Below are positions 23,381 through 36,860 of a stretch of DNA of 64,000 nucleotides, one piece after another. Every line of letters begins with the position of its first letter. Positions within the stretch are counted from its first letter, which is position 1. Both the position numbers and the translations under genes were made by a program. The DNA is taken from positions 11,906,925-11,970,924 of the forward strand of contig JACDQD010000003.1 of NCBI GenBank assembly GCA_019843655.1, in the 5' to 3' direction. Below the pieces are notes generated by a model that was not told where the DNA came from, made no database searches, and saw only the letters and a program-made list of their open reading frames with translations. The stretch is from Lethocerus indicus (Eukaryota > Arthropoda > Insecta > Hemiptera > Belostomatidae).

Positions 23381-25680
23381 AAGCGTTCTTGTCACTGTGA
23401 ACCGGAGGAGAATTTATCGCAATAAATATTCAAATGAGTCGAACGGGGCTCCGATGATGGAACACCTGCATCGATTCCTTTTTCCCTCCCTCTCGGTCGA
23501 CCCAGTTGCCGATTGAATTGTGAATAAATTAATTCCGAGCCATTTCTTTTTATAAACGCGCCCCTATCCCGGCCGAGAACGCCAATTTATATGACGAAAC
23601 CTCCACAAGGAGGCAATAACGGCCTCACTCTCGATTCAACCGATCGTATCAGTTTTGAAATCCGTAACGAAGATCCAGCGGCTCTCGTTTATCATATTTG
23701 CAAAAATTAAAACAATTTTTGGAACATAAGATTTCGGTCAGTTTGAAAAATGAAGTTAATATTTAAGAGATTTTAAGAATTCATCTTAATTCAAAATGGG
23801 ATGAACTTAATAATTTGAAATATGACTTTTAATTTCTCGAAGTATCGCGCAAATAAGATGAATTAGTTGCCAGTCCAATTCCAAGGAGTATGCAAAAATC
23901 ACAATGTACAGTGTGCATTAGTCAATTGCCTGAATTTTGTTTTCAGGTTGTTTATACCTGAGGACTCATTTCGGCCATTCTTACTGAATATGTTGTAAAT
24001 TTCGATGATGAAAATGTTATAAATGTTGAAACACAGAACATATTATTGAGATAAAACCAAAACACATAAAGGGACGTTTCAATAAACTAAAACATTAGTA
24101 TTTCATTATTAAATATGTGCAGCATCATAGGCGACCCGTTTTAAACTCAAACCCGTCATAAACTCAGATGTTTCTGAAATGTCATCCGAATATGTGCCTC
24201 AATTACTTCGCAAAATCATATAGATATATCGCACATATATCGAATGAAGTTTTTTTCGTTAACAATCGTCTTCGGGTAAACAACGGTGCGGTTTGCCGTC
24301 CTTCATAGCCACCACCCCCTCTCAACCGTGCCAAAGCTAAAACAGGGAAACTACTTTTCGAGTCCGGCCTCGGTTCATTTTATAAATTGCATTCCTGGCC
24401 ACCGCAGCGTTGCAATATATATTACTCGGTTATTCAAATTAGTTCTTGTCAAATACCGACTGAGAGGGAGAGGGAGAAAAAAACAACAACGCACGAACGT
24501 TTTCACTTGATTGACCCAGTTGCCGATCGATCGGTTTGAAAACAAATTAATTTCTCAAAAGCCGGACTTAAAAATACCCGGTCTTAATTAATAAAAAGGA
24601 ATCCGCTGTAAGTTACCAGCCAATTAACCGTACCGTGTGCGCGCCGTTTCCTGCGTGGGATTCCAGCCGCGTTTTGCATCACGCATACCGTAAGCGGACG
24701 CGATTACCGTAGTCCGTAATGCCACTTTGGTTCGTTTCACCGACTGAGTGACCGCCTGAGATGCACCTGTCGGTTCCTGTTCTTACCTTAGAACTTAGCT
24801 TGACCAGTTGATCGCGAACACGAACAGATCCGGCTATGCCCATTCGGATTTGTTTGGCGTTTATAGTTTTTTAACGAATAACAAACTAACGATGTCCCAA
24901 CGTGCCAGCGCACCTACTTTTGCGATTTACTTTTCTAGGTTTATATTTTAAAGAAAGGAAAACTTTACTGAAAAGGAAAAAATGAAATTCGTAGGCCGCT
25001 CGATTACCGGCGGTATTCACGACGCGACAATCGATAGAAAGAAAGGCTAGCGGATGGCGTTTCGATTATCTTGGAGGCAGACCACCGGCCGCGAATAAGG
25101 ATACGAATGCCCGCGTTGAATTGTCGTTATCTCGTCTCGGCTATTAACAATGAGAACTAGAACAATTTATTACTCGTCGACATATCTCATTGCGATGTAC
25201 TTTAAGCACATCGACCAAGTGGTTTAGATACCGACACAAAAAGCCTTTTAACTCTCTGTATTCAACTCCCCGCTCCTGCCACATAACGAATTTATTGTTT
25301 CCTACTTATAAGAAATTTAATTTCAATCTTCAACAATCCCTAGAACAAAATCCACTATCTAAGACGGTGGACATTTATTTTTTATGGTTTCGCTAAGTTA
25401 TAAGTTCAATTCAATTATTTTCTTACGACCCTCAAATCTAGTGTAAATTAACACTTGAAAGCATTAAAAAGAAAACATCATTGTTTGTCCATTAAAATAT
25501 ATTATTGACACAATGTTCTGTTTTATTGCTTCCTATACAATTTACACTAAAACGATAGAATTGAGCTGATAGAATTCAGTTAATCAACACAGAAAATAAT
25601 ACATAGATTTTTATGCCCATAAACATAAGGTGTATGTGTGTGTGTGTGTGTTGTTATTTATGCCAATGGTTATAAAATGT
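23381..25680. other. noncoding, CpG pockets and a TG microsatellite
   Basis: CpG pockets lie at 23400-23700 and 24250-25140, with AT-rich DNA between and after. A (TG)8 microsatellite lies at 25635-25650. No coding signal beyond short chance frames. Confidence 0.6.
25635..25650 (+). repeat. (TG)8 microsatellite
   Basis: Eight uninterrupted TG units. Confidence 0.85.
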
Positions 25681-26895
25681 AAATCTACAGGTCACTCGTT
25701 CTCTTTCGGAATTCTCCGTGTCATATATAGTTTGACAAAGAGGTCAGGAGATGGCGTCCCTTTTATCGCCGGCGCTCATTGCTTATCGCTCCTTAACAAT
25801 GGACACTCTGGTTAGAGGACGTCTGCAAATATTTATTACCGCAGTTAATTGCATTGTGGAACGCTCTCCGGTTCTCTGAATCGGACCAAGACTCGGGGCC
25901 GACACAAAAAAGCTTTTAACATCCTGCATCCTTTGCGCGGACTGCAAATAAACTGGAGTTTTCATATACGGTTAGCGTTTTTTTTTCAGGGACGAGATGA
26001 GAGTTTATAATAGCGAGGGGAGGCCCACACGGCTTCCCGCTCGAGCGCCGCCTGCACCCCAATTGGTATTGGCTCCAGGTGGTGGCCGATGAGAAATCTT
26101 CCTAGAAATGGATCTGTGTATATCTTTCGACAAATATGGCAATCCGAGGCGCCGATTTCCGCTTCTCCCGCGCCCACGTTCACTCCCTTCAATGCGTAAG
26201 CTCTTCCTCTCAGAAACTAAACAATTCCGATCAACCGCATCCGTACATAAATCAACACTGCGGATATTTTCTGGTCGGCGGAGGCCGTTATCTTGAACGT
26301 CAGAAAAGAAAGCTTCCGACGGTGGCTGAAATCCGCGTGGGAAGCGTCGGCTGCTCTCTGGGGCATTAAATCTGCTGTGGTTCGGGGCTGGCTATTAGAC
26401 TCCGCTTTCGGGCTCCAAAACACCGGGGCGATCTCAATTAACAAATTGGATTCAAAATGGCCCTCTTGGACAGATCCTTATCTCCGGTACATAACTCGTC
26501 TTTCCAGCAATATATTGCCTACGCACGCTCCCGTGTGCCGATTTCTCTCCGCTCCGGAGATATCGTCTCCGTTAAACGTTATCGCCGCCCGGGCTATTTT
26601 TTGAAAATACCGTCCGCATTTCGAACGGTGGGTCGAAATTATTCAAATGTTTTGACGCTTTATATAAATAAATATATTTGTTATCTCTCGCCACATCTTA
26701 TGAAAGCGTTGAATATTCATGAGCTCGGACTCGAATTTCGTGGTCAGGTCGTTGATGGGGGGGTGTTCCCACAGTTTTTTGGTGACGAGACCCACAAGCC
26801 CATTTGTTCTAAAATGACTGGTTTCGACATTCACCATTATAAGGCGAAAGTATTTTTTCTAATAAATTTTTCGCTTAGTAAATATCAACGGAAAG

Positions 26896-26930
26896 CTACT
26901 GTCGATTGCGAACACCTGAAACCGGTCTAG
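26896..26930 (+). repeat. ACCGGTCTAG motif, copy A
   Basis: Aligns without gaps to 27713-27747 with 29 of 35 bases identical, sharing CTACTGTCGAT, GCGA and AAACCGGTCTAG. The 3' half (GAAACCGGTCTAG) resembles the GAAA-plus-palindromic-stem end of PLE hammerhead variants. The 5' half (CTGTCGA) departs from the hammerhead core CUGANGA, so ribozyme function is not implied. Confidence 0.4.
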
Positions 26931-27712
26931 CAGAAAACCGGACGGAATAATTCGGGGAAGAAGAAACCTTTTTTGAGGGAAGAAGAAATTCGCCTTACGA
27001 GTGCGCTATCCGTTGCAAAAACCTCCAGTAATAATAACATGACTTCGCCCCTATTTCATCTGTGTTGACGTTCGTTTGTTCCAGGACAATGTTCATCCAT
27101 CAGGATAATTTTGCATACATCTATCAACTGTTCCAAGTCCCGACGCTCGTCATCCCGTCCATCCTACAAATGTAGTCGGTCCCCCGATGTTATCACATTG
27201 GGGAAGCTGGATCTCCCGGCCGAGGATCGTTACGAGGACGTTTGAAATTGGGATAATAAGCAAGAACTCTGACGGCAGGGCGAACCGATGACAGTACAGA
27301 TGGTCGGTAAGGGCGTACTCTGTTGTTACTCAAGAATAGGACATTGTATTTCTTTCTCACATTGCAATCCGTACTGGATATTAATATTTTCTTATATGCG
27401 TATACGGACAAAGCCCCACATGTTTTTATATTTCGATTAAACGTATAACGAATGCGGAATTTTAAAGTAAAATGTCGATGGCATCGTATTGGATTGAAAC
27501 TAACATTCCGAATATCATTATCCTTTGTAAAAGTGTTCGACAGATTCAAATCACAAATGAAATTGACATAATTTTGTGTAAATATTTGTGCAATTTCAGT
27601 TCGTCCATTCAAATAATAAATTAGGAGTCGTTTTCCGCTTTCTTCCGCTGGAGTTTTCACCATTTCCGATGTTCCACCGGCGTTAAGCATATTAACGTCA
27701 CCGCAGTATCCA

Positions 27713-27747
27713 CTACTGTCGATAGCGACATCATAAAACCGGTCTAG
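27713..27747 (+). repeat. ACCGGTCTAG motif, copy B
   Basis: The partner of 26896-26930. It contains TGTCG-ATAG-CGACA, a 5-bp hairpin, followed by AAAACCGGTCTAG. The GAAA is altered to AAAA. Confidence 0.4.
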
Positions 27748-27800
27748 AGTCGGACCGAACGAGCGTTAGGAGAACACCGCTTATACCTCACGGGTTCCAG

Positions 27801-30800
27801 TATTAATAATAGCGTCAAAATCAATTGTGATAATAATTAACGAGGTATTTCAGAGTTCTAAAATATTAAGCTTGTATTTGTGAATCGGTCAATTACCGGA
27901 GTCGATATGAAATTGAATCAATGTCAGACCTGCCATCAGAGAAGAGTGGAAGAAATGCAATTGGAAATGAAGTAAGTCGGGAAATCCCTGTATTGCGAGT
28001 GGAACGTCATCAGTGTGCATATACGGGCATGCATACATGTATAATTCTATTGAATTGATTCATTGGGCGACTACCGCAGGCGTCTGGTAGCCCCGCCCTA
28101 CCACCGCCCAGCCGCGCCCTCCACACTTCCTGTTCACCAGACATCCTGTTCTTCAACGTTGTTTACTTTGCTCTAACCTCGAGGACGTTGGTCCTCATTG
28201 TTTCTTTCTGCCGGGAGAGAGCACCGCTTTCGTGTCTGAAAAAAAAATTCATTTGTATATCCTTGTATTCCAACTTAATACATAATACATGCACGTTAAT
28301 TTGAAATTATTATGGGTCATAGCCTTTAGATTAGCTAGACGTGGCTTTAAAAAAAAAACAGCATTTTGATTTATCTCTCGATAGCAATAAAAATAATTGG
28401 CATTTTCCTATGAGCAATCACTTTACATACAAATTTTCAATAATTCCAAAGGACGCCAGTAGGAGTTGAACATGGGTTGGGTTGAACGTACATTTGGTGA
28501 CATAAGAATCATAGCTCAATATCAATCCGTGTGGAATTTTAACACAGTAAAATCAGTACATAGTTTTCAAATGTAAATATGTTTTTACCTTCATCAGAAC
28601 GTCAAAACAATATGCAAATATCGCCAGTCTATTTCCAATGGGCAATTCGTGTTCGGCGCATTGAAATGGCGGAACTGGCGTCGTGTCCCGGATACGGGCG
28701 GATAAATCCGTTGAGGTTTCATTGACGATGTGCGACTGTCTGTTGAGGTGGAGGGCGGGGCGGGGGGTCCCCATAAACGGGTCAGAACCGAGCAAAAGGT
28801 CGTATTATTCATCACGGGGGAACAAGACCAACGCAGCTTATAAACTCCCATACGGCCGTACTTATAACTCTTTGTACGTTTTAATTGCCCTCGTGTATTA
28901 CGCGACATAGCGCCCGTGAAGGGAACCGAATCGAAAGGTTATCACTGCGCACCAATTGGTTGTTTGTGACAAGACAAGGCTGTTTATTTGTCTCTGAGTA
29001 AACAGCCGATTCCGTTTATTTGGAGGACGGCTCATAAAATAGAGGGGCGGGGAGGCCGCCACACGGACTCATTCCTCGGGTTATACCTGAAGACATTATT
29101 CATCTAAAGGAAGTTGTTCCAGTTGTAAGAAAGGAGGCGATAAAATATCTAGCCATTCTTGCCAGTTATCGGCACAGTTCCATCTTATATGTTCGTTAAA
29201 TTAATTTAAGGTATTTTTTTGCCCTCACTATTCTATTTGATCTTAAGCTAAACCGGTGCAATAGACCATGCCTCACGGATGCAGATAAAGCACCATGGCG
29301 CTAATATATTTTTTTCGCATTTCCAAATGTAGCGCCGATACAGCATTGCTAACGTAATACGCCACTACTGTAACCCGTACTAAACTAAGATGGGTCCTGT
29401 GCTAAGAAGACGATTCATCGGCAGCCGAATGCGGTTGATATAGACACACCTGCTGGCGTTGAATAGAACGCAATTGCACAGTTACGAAAATTCAGTTTCA
29501 TCATGCTTAAGACGCCGGGTTAACTTTATTCTGAACGTAAACCGCTTTCGTGATAAACTTTCCACGTCGGTGGTGAGTAACTGGACCGGTAGAATGCCGC
29601 CTTCTGCAATACTGGAAGAAGTATCAGAGATTCTAATTTCTAGAACCTAAAGGCGTTCTGAAAGAGACCGCCGGATGAAATTATCAGAGGGAATGAGGTG
29701 GATTCCTGTGCGGGTCTGAGCGATCAGTCGGCAGAACGGTGAAAGCGCACGGGGCGGATTCTTAAGGAAAAAATGTCGATTATATTCCGCCATCAATCGC
29801 CGTCGTCCTTCTGGCGTGAACATATTTTACAAGTTGACCCGCATTCGAAATTAAGGCCGCCGTCTCGGAAGACTCGGCATTCCGATCTTGTTGGTTTTAA
29901 ATTTTTTAACTTTGCGACTCATTTCGGGCTAAGTTACTAAGAGATCGCCATTAGCGGAGACGCAGATAAACTCTGTTCATTAAAATACAACGGTATTCTC
30001 TGAATATTATCAACTATTTGCTTTATTCCCGCTGATTTCCATTCCATACTAACAAGTAATACCAGAGTAAATTATTACTTAGTAATAATACCACTATCAC
30101 TCCCATAAAACAGCTAGTCTCAGCTAAATATTGTTAAAGTGTAATATCCGCACAAAATTTACGTGGATTTAATAATTACTTTATGAAGTATTTAACTTTG
30201 AAAGAAGATAATACTTTGCTCTTACTTAATATTCTGGAGTGAGTTGGAAAAATAATGTCAACAATTTAGTCTCTCTAGCCCCAAATTTGGTAAAACATGT
30301 TACATACTACTAAACTACGTATATAAGGTGGCACGATATAGTTTAACATGAAATTTTCACTCACAATCGGAACATTTTTGACCGGTCACAGATTTCACAA
30401 TTCAAATTTTTATCCACTCCCTGGTTAACCATTCAATGAAACATCTGTGTTATTGGTTTGGAGAAATTATGAAGGGCTCAAAATCCTATCCCTCTCTCTT
30501 TCGGACCGGCCGTCTGTCGACCTGTAACAAATTGCTTGTCCTCCCAGTATTGGCAACGTGGAATAAATAAATAACTAACTAACAACTTCGATCGAGTAAA
30601 GATGAAAGATATGTCTCCGTATTTAAACTTCCAATTTACGAGATGTCCATGGACAGAAATCAATTAGCACCCAACACTATTTTAATTACAGTTGAAGGGC
30701 CCCCTTTTACATTGACCGATCCAAATATACTACTGATATTATACAACTACAGAGCGATACTGATCGCTCCGAATTCATTTATTATTACAGGATACCGTAA

Positions 30801-30960
30801 CAATCTCTTCTTTAAGCCTTCTTTCGATAAGTACGATAAGTTCAGACGGGCTTCGACGTACGGGCATCCGCAAAAATTATTCTTTTCCAATTTCAAGTTT
30901 CTAGATATTTATTAATTTGTACACAGAACTGAAAACTGATGTGAATGAGCGACGGATGCA
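27801..30960. other. noncoding, CpG pockets then AT-rich
   Basis: CpG pockets lie at 28050-28230, 28600-29100 and 29250-29920. The first contains a C-rich stretch, and 28753-28767 carries three G-runs, one short of a quadruplex motif. AT-rich from 29930 to 30950. No gene is recognised. Confidence 0.6.
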
Positions 30961-33060
30961 TGAGACCTATTTGGGCGTTTTATGGTGAGCCGCTTTCTCT
31001 CTCGCCGGGACTGATTTTCGTTCGCCAATGATTTTTTTTTTCATTTTATAAACGAGTTCTTTAAGGACGATTTCGATTTTAGAACTTTTGAGAGCGGCGC
31101 TGCGTTCCTGTTACGAAACCAGATTTACGACCATCGTAGCCGACTTCCGCCCGCAGTAAACCTCGAAAACTTGTTCTACGGCGTCCGCCGGGATTAAAAT
31201 TTCAGAAGTATCTATTAATTTTACAGCCATGAAAAACTAATTCTGCATCGGCAGAGTGTATGTTTATTCGACAGTTTAGTCATTACCATTAGCTGATGCG
31301 ATTAATAGCGCTGTGCAAAATAGAGGGACAATCAGTCTAACTGCTGTTTTATTATTTTTAATTAATTATTTTCATGTATAATTAAATGTCCTAACGTATG
31401 GTATGCCTCAGTTCCCCCCAAAGCGTCCCCAATGATAATTTACTAGAAATACGGTAATGGCAACAACCTTCTGAAGAGGGAGCAGCAATTGAGATTATTT
31501 TTCTGACTTTATAATTCGTTATATCAGTTATTCCACTTATTCTACCCTGAAACTGGACTATGTAGCATATCCAGTAGTTGTTTGAATCGTTAATCAACGT
31601 CATTAAATCTTTACAATACCGCACGAGTCGTTGACCGCACCTGCGATATGATATCGAACCTCGAACCCCTATCGTAAGAGTTTTCATCAGTTCGGTTTAC
31701 AAACAGTTATATAAAGGGATTCCGTCGCGTCTGCCGTGAAAACACATTGGACGGGGAGGGCGGACAATCGGGGACCCATTGTCCAGGGCCGGAAAGAAAG
31801 TCGTCAAGAAAACGGATTGAAAAGTGTAAAAGTGTCGTGATGACGGAGGGGTTGGTCCGCGATGGAAGTTGACAAAAGCGAGACCGCCGGATAACGAGGT
31901 TTCCAGGCGCTTCGTAATCGGGCTTTTGTCCAGGAGATTGGCTCGCTCCGCCCGGCCTCCGATTCCACATGAGAACGACTCAATTTGAACAGTCACTTTG
32001 TCGCCTACACGCAGGCCATTCAACACCGGCCAGATAGCCATTTAAATTTGCCATCGAAAGAAAGTGAAATTTTTCTGAACACAGGCCCCTGAAATTAACG
32101 GTTGACCCAAACTACACGCAAATGAATAATAAACGTATAAAGTTGGAATATATTCAGATTGGCAACTGAATGCGTTCTGTCCAATTAGAACCTAGTCACG
32201 AAGTAATATATGAACCACTACTATTTGAACGAGTTCCTTCATATGGTCATACTACCGGACGTTGGGCAAGCTATGCGATACAAAATTTCCCTCCCTTTAC
32301 ATTACTAACATTCCACATCCAAATGTCGTTGTTTCATTTTTGTTTACGTCGTTTATGTTTTCGGCCAAGAACAATGTAGAAACATAATACAAATGGTACA
32401 GACTTTCGGCAGGCTTCGCTTCAGACTGAAGAAAACTAACTATATATTATGACTCATGTGATACTTCGTCATTCAATATATAGAATTGTATATGCAGAAG
32501 TTAGGTGCTAAAATTATATCAGCGCCCATACACGAACAGGATGTACCAATTTGAAAAAACATATTCAAGGTTTCCATAACTTACGCCATAAATATCGAGC
32601 TCTGAATACGGGAGCATGTCTTTAAAATACATTTCGCACCCAACAAAAGATTACTAAAATCCGCTTTTAGCCTCCCAAAACATCTTTATAATGGGCATTA
32701 TTTTGGATTATGCAGATCGACTGTCGAGCGCTAAACATGTTAAAAACGCGTCGCCTGCATTTCCATAACAACGGCAATCCCCCCCTGTAGTAGGAGGAAT
32801 GGGGGGAGAGGGGTGGCGTTCGGTTCTGACTCAATTATGCTAGCAGATACGGGCTAAACCCCAATCGTGAATATCCGGATGAATTAAATTTATTAGAACG
32901 ACTGGGAGATCATTGGAGATTTTCGCCATAAAATTATAGATTGGTGTAATACTCCGGACGCGAATTATGCGGCAAATAATAAAAAACAAATTGTTGCATC
33001 GGGGTTTATAGACCAACCTCAATTTTTTGTGGGAGTGTACAGTTTATCCTCGTTTCCTTC
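30961..33060. other. noncoding, mixed composition
   Basis: CpG-containing pockets lie at 30961-31200, 31640-32050 and 32650-33010. A run of seven C (32779-32785) is followed by a run of six G (32801-32806), which could pair as a GC-rich stem. No gene is recognised. Confidence 0.6.
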
Positions 33061-35320
33061 TGTAATACGATTTCGGTCCAAATAACGATTTTATCTGATG
33101 AAATCTGTCTCAGATAGTTGGAAATGAGATAAGACCCATCCTTATAGACAATGCCGGTTCAGTCGAGTGGAATGATTTGCTGGGACAGATCGCATTTAGA
33201 ACCAGTTTTGGCCGTTTCAAATTTCAACTTAATTACTCAAAAAAAAATTGTGTCACATTTTGATTGATGCCCAACGATTAAGAGAGTTTGCATATCTGAT
33301 TGCTATGCGTTTCACCAATTATTGTTATTTAATACCTTAAATTTTATTCAAACGAAGATAGGTTATTTAAACAATCTTGTCAATTTAGACAAGACTGACA
33401 AGTCCATATCTCGAATGATACTGGATATCAGCCTCCAGCTTCTGATTTTCTCTGCATTGATATTTTTTAAATATATTAATTAATGGTATTAACTTCTGAT
33501 ATTAAGGAGGGAAATATTTTCTTTATGTATGTATTTATATTTTTCATCATTATGTGTTTGCATAAATGAAATATATAATTTTAAGTTAAGAAGATAATAA
33601 TTGCATTTGTTTTCCGTTCTAAACGTACAGATCCAGTTCCCTCAATTTAAAGTATTTCTTTTATAATAAAATGCGTAGTCCGTAGAGCTGATGATTTGGA
33701 TAGCTTACAGCTAATGTCAGGATGAATTTCTTCATGATCAGAAAACTCTTCGAAATTTATTAATTCGCCAACGCACTGTGCAACGTAACGCGAATAATTA
33801 CGGGCTCGCGAGATGTCAGCCGTGTTCCAGGAATAAAAAACGGAATATGTCAGCGCCAAATGTCAACGGGCTTGTTAAAATCAAGTCGTGCCCAATGAAA
33901 ATGTACGCAGCCTCTTTTTTTTATAACCTATTGTTTGTCGCAACTACAGTTCCGTAGTGCTAGAGCATTAAAGTCTGAGAAAAGGAGACATGTGCGTTGA
34001 CTGCACTGTATACACCGATTAATACATTGGTTTAGGATTCTTCACGACTGAAAGAGACCACGATAAGGGTAGCCTACTGACACTGGAATAAGATATGTTT
34101 TTAAAGCATATTAGAAATGATTACACTGAAAACATTGTACACGAAAGGTTGAATGTTTTGCAGACTTTGATTGACAGATTTCACGTAGCAATATTCGTGC
34201 AGATTTAATAATATGAGTTTATACCATAATTATTTGATGTCATGTCTGAGGTTGAATACACGAGTAGGGAATTTAAAAAGGTTCTGGTGCAGTATGAAAG
34301 GAAAAAATCAACGAGCAGATGTGAATCATTTGCACCAACTCATTTTGAATTCTACAGAATAGCATTTTTAAACTCAATATATGTCGAATAGCCATAAAAT
34401 CCTAGTTCTGCAACTAGGACCGCAATATAAACCTCCATTCGACATGGCAAAAGTCTCTGGCCGGACGCTGTAAAGGAAAAGGAGAGAGGAAACATTATGG
34501 AACCAGATTCAATGCACCGCGTTGAGGAGGCGGAATTTTCATATGCATTAACTCGATAATGAAGGCCTTTATAATCGGTACATTAAAGGTCATAAGCGAG
34601 GTTCACACCCACTTGCCTTACATGTTACGTTGCGGAGAATTTAGACTCCGGTTCCGTTTCGTCATGCCATTCTCGGCTACGGGATATATCACGGGACTAT
34701 TGAAAACATAATGAATCGATTCTCCTAATTAGTCACTCTTTCACATTCCCCTCTTCTGTAGGTTACTCTGGGGAACAAGCTTAATGTAATATAATACACA
34801 ATTCATAGACTACTATCGGTATACAACCGCGGTTTCGATCATGTGTAAATGAATTTTAATAAATTGCAGAAACAATAATAGAAGGAAAAGTATAATTAAT
34901 ACTGTCTATTTTTAATAGAAACTCATGGTGACGATAAGATACCAAATGTTTGGTAAATCCAAACAATTTTTCATACAAAACTCTTGACTTTCAAGAAGAA
35001 TTAAGAATGGTTTAGCCTTAATTAATAAGTAAGTTAATTCTATGCTATATTAAATACACGGAGATATGAAAGCCTGTTTTTCTATTCGTTCATAAAGTCT
35101 TCGCTTCAGCGCGTAAATTATTTAAATAGAAACAATGATGTCAACACTTTAATATATTTAGCTTTATTATTCTGATGATTCAGTGTTACAGATTTAGAGT
35201 CATACCGTAAAAATATATTGGAACTGAAATTTAAGAATACTAATTTCGTTATCCAATATCATCGGCGGTATAATTTAATAATATCAGAAAACGTACATTT
35301 CTATTTGGTTTACGCGGTTG
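33061..35320. other. noncoding, mostly AT-rich
   Basis: AT-rich apart from a GC pocket at 34440-34760. Perfect hairpins lie at 33375-33394 (7-bp arms) and 34400-34419 (8-bp arms, CTGC loop). Both are near chance level. No gene is recognised. Confidence 0.6.
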
Positions 35321-36566
35321 TACTTTCGATACAAGCTAAATTACAGTTCCTCCCGCTCATCTAACACCGCAATTATAACAGTGGCCGCGCGGAGACATTT
35401 TTTTGGAGTGACAACGTTTAATGAGATCTTTTGTTATACACCGCATAAATGTCGACGAATCCGCAGTTCTAGGCGGTACCGCCCACACGTTCTCGCTTAA
35501 TTCGACACGGGCCGCCTTATTACGGCCGAGCCGTAAACGGTAAACGTGGGTGCCCGTCTTCGTACGTGAATCCGTTACCGTTCCTCCCGATAAAATGCTC
35601 GAATTTATTCCGCTCGTAAAGCCCCAGTTTACGGGGTTCCCTCGGTCGTTTTACGAGGCGCCCGCGTCTTGAGATTTGAGCCGGGCGCAGTAAATCGCCG
35701 CTTCTCGACCCCTCACGTAACAGGTAGTCAGCCACCACCCCGTCCATTCAAACCGAGCATCGTACGACACCATTTTTGGGAATTCACAAACTGGTCCTTT
35801 TGGAATATTGTCAGGCCCAGAGATAAATCGTGAAGGAAACTGTCTAATTGGGATCGTCGGATGTTCATTTTATAGCTTATTAACTTCCCGTTTGATGGGT
35901 CTAATATTCTTCTGCTTGAAAAATAACTGGATGACACCACTTCAATAGAATAACGTAGAAGGTGCGTGGGAAAATGAACCCGTTGTTGGCAATTATTCCG
36001 GCCGGAATGTATTCCGATTGACCAACCAGTCAATAGCATTCCGTTTAGAGTAGGGTAATGTAACTGTTTCGGCTTCTTATGGTAGGTACACAATTAGCTT
36101 TCAGTATCAGTAACCACAACGAAGAGAGGTTTTATGAAAGTGTAATACCTAGAACATCGCTCGGAACTGATTTACTAGAAGATTAAATTCGCTTAGAATG
36201 AAATTTCCTTTGTTCAAAATGGAGTATTTACATTGAACTACATTATTCGATATTATAGTTTTGTATCGATTTGCCCATGCTAAAAAATATAATTCTATAT
36301 AATTTCATCCTCCGTATCGTAGAGAATTATTGGAGACAACGTTTATATCGGGCAGAAGGAAGCGGTGGGCGGTGAAGGACGCCTGAGTGATGTCAACCGC
36401 GTTGCCTCAGTAGACATCATTCCGGGAACAAACAAGCGGTAAGAATGCGGACGGAAAATGAGAATGGCGAGAGGGGCAAAGAAATAATACGGGTACGTAG
36501 AGTCGGAAAGACATTGTACGTTGTCCGCGAGCCGGCCGGGGGTGCAGTGCTCGGACGAGACGGGGC

Positions 36567-36584
36567 AGAGAGAGAGAGAGAGAG
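36567..36584 (+). repeat. (AG)9 microsatellite
   Basis: Nine uninterrupted AG units, within a purine-rich region. Such GAGAG runs match the binding core of GAGA-type factors in insects, if this is an insect. Confidence 0.85.
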
Positions 36585-36685
36585 CCACGGAAGATTTATG
36601 GGAGGCTATCGTCTCGCCGTTAATTGTGAACGTATTAAAATACAATGAGTTGAAACAAAGGGGCCCGGTTGACGTCTCTATTGCC

Positions 36686-36744
36686 GAAGAAATAGAAAAC
36701 AAGAAGAAACAGAGGACAGGGAGGAGGAGGAAAGGGGAGAGGGA
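36686..36744 (+). repeat. polypurine tract
   Basis: About 59 bases almost only A and G, ending in GGAGGAGGAGG and AAAGGGGAGAGGG segments. Confidence 0.75.
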
Positions 36745-36860
36745 TCAATGAGAACCGCGGCTGGCTCTGCTTCGGGGCCATCTTCATTAACCACCGGTAC
36801 CCCTACTTCAATTAAAAACAGGAGACAGCTAGTGCCGCTCCTGTATGTCCATAGGTAAAC

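Larger units (their letters stand above)
25681..27800. other. longest continuous GC-richer block, unrecognised open frames
   Basis: This is the longest stretch of raised GC in the window. It carries the longest open frames, 26457-26930 (+, 157 codons) and 27193-27690 (-, 165 codons). Neither shows a domain, signal peptide or membrane pattern that I recognise, and lengths of this order are expected by chance. Two related motifs lie at 26896-26930 and 27713-27747. Confidence 0.5.
35321..36860. other. CpG pockets with purine-rich tracts
   Basis: A CpG-dense pocket spans 35340-36060, and a purine-biased block spans 36440-36745 with an AG microsatellite and a polypurine tract. Overlapping open frames of up to 121 codons on both strands (35728-36093 and 36343-36702) look compositional. 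Confidence 0.5.

Noticed and set aside
27193..27690. Longest open frame (minus strand, 165 codons) and the 157-codon frame at 26457-26930
   Set aside because: No recognisable domain, and the length is within chance expectation for 128 kb of double-strand sequence. Both lie in a GC-richer block where stop codons are rarer.
36343..36751. Overlapping open frames on both strands in the purine-rich block
   Set aside because: Explained by strand-biased composition and the AG microsatellite.
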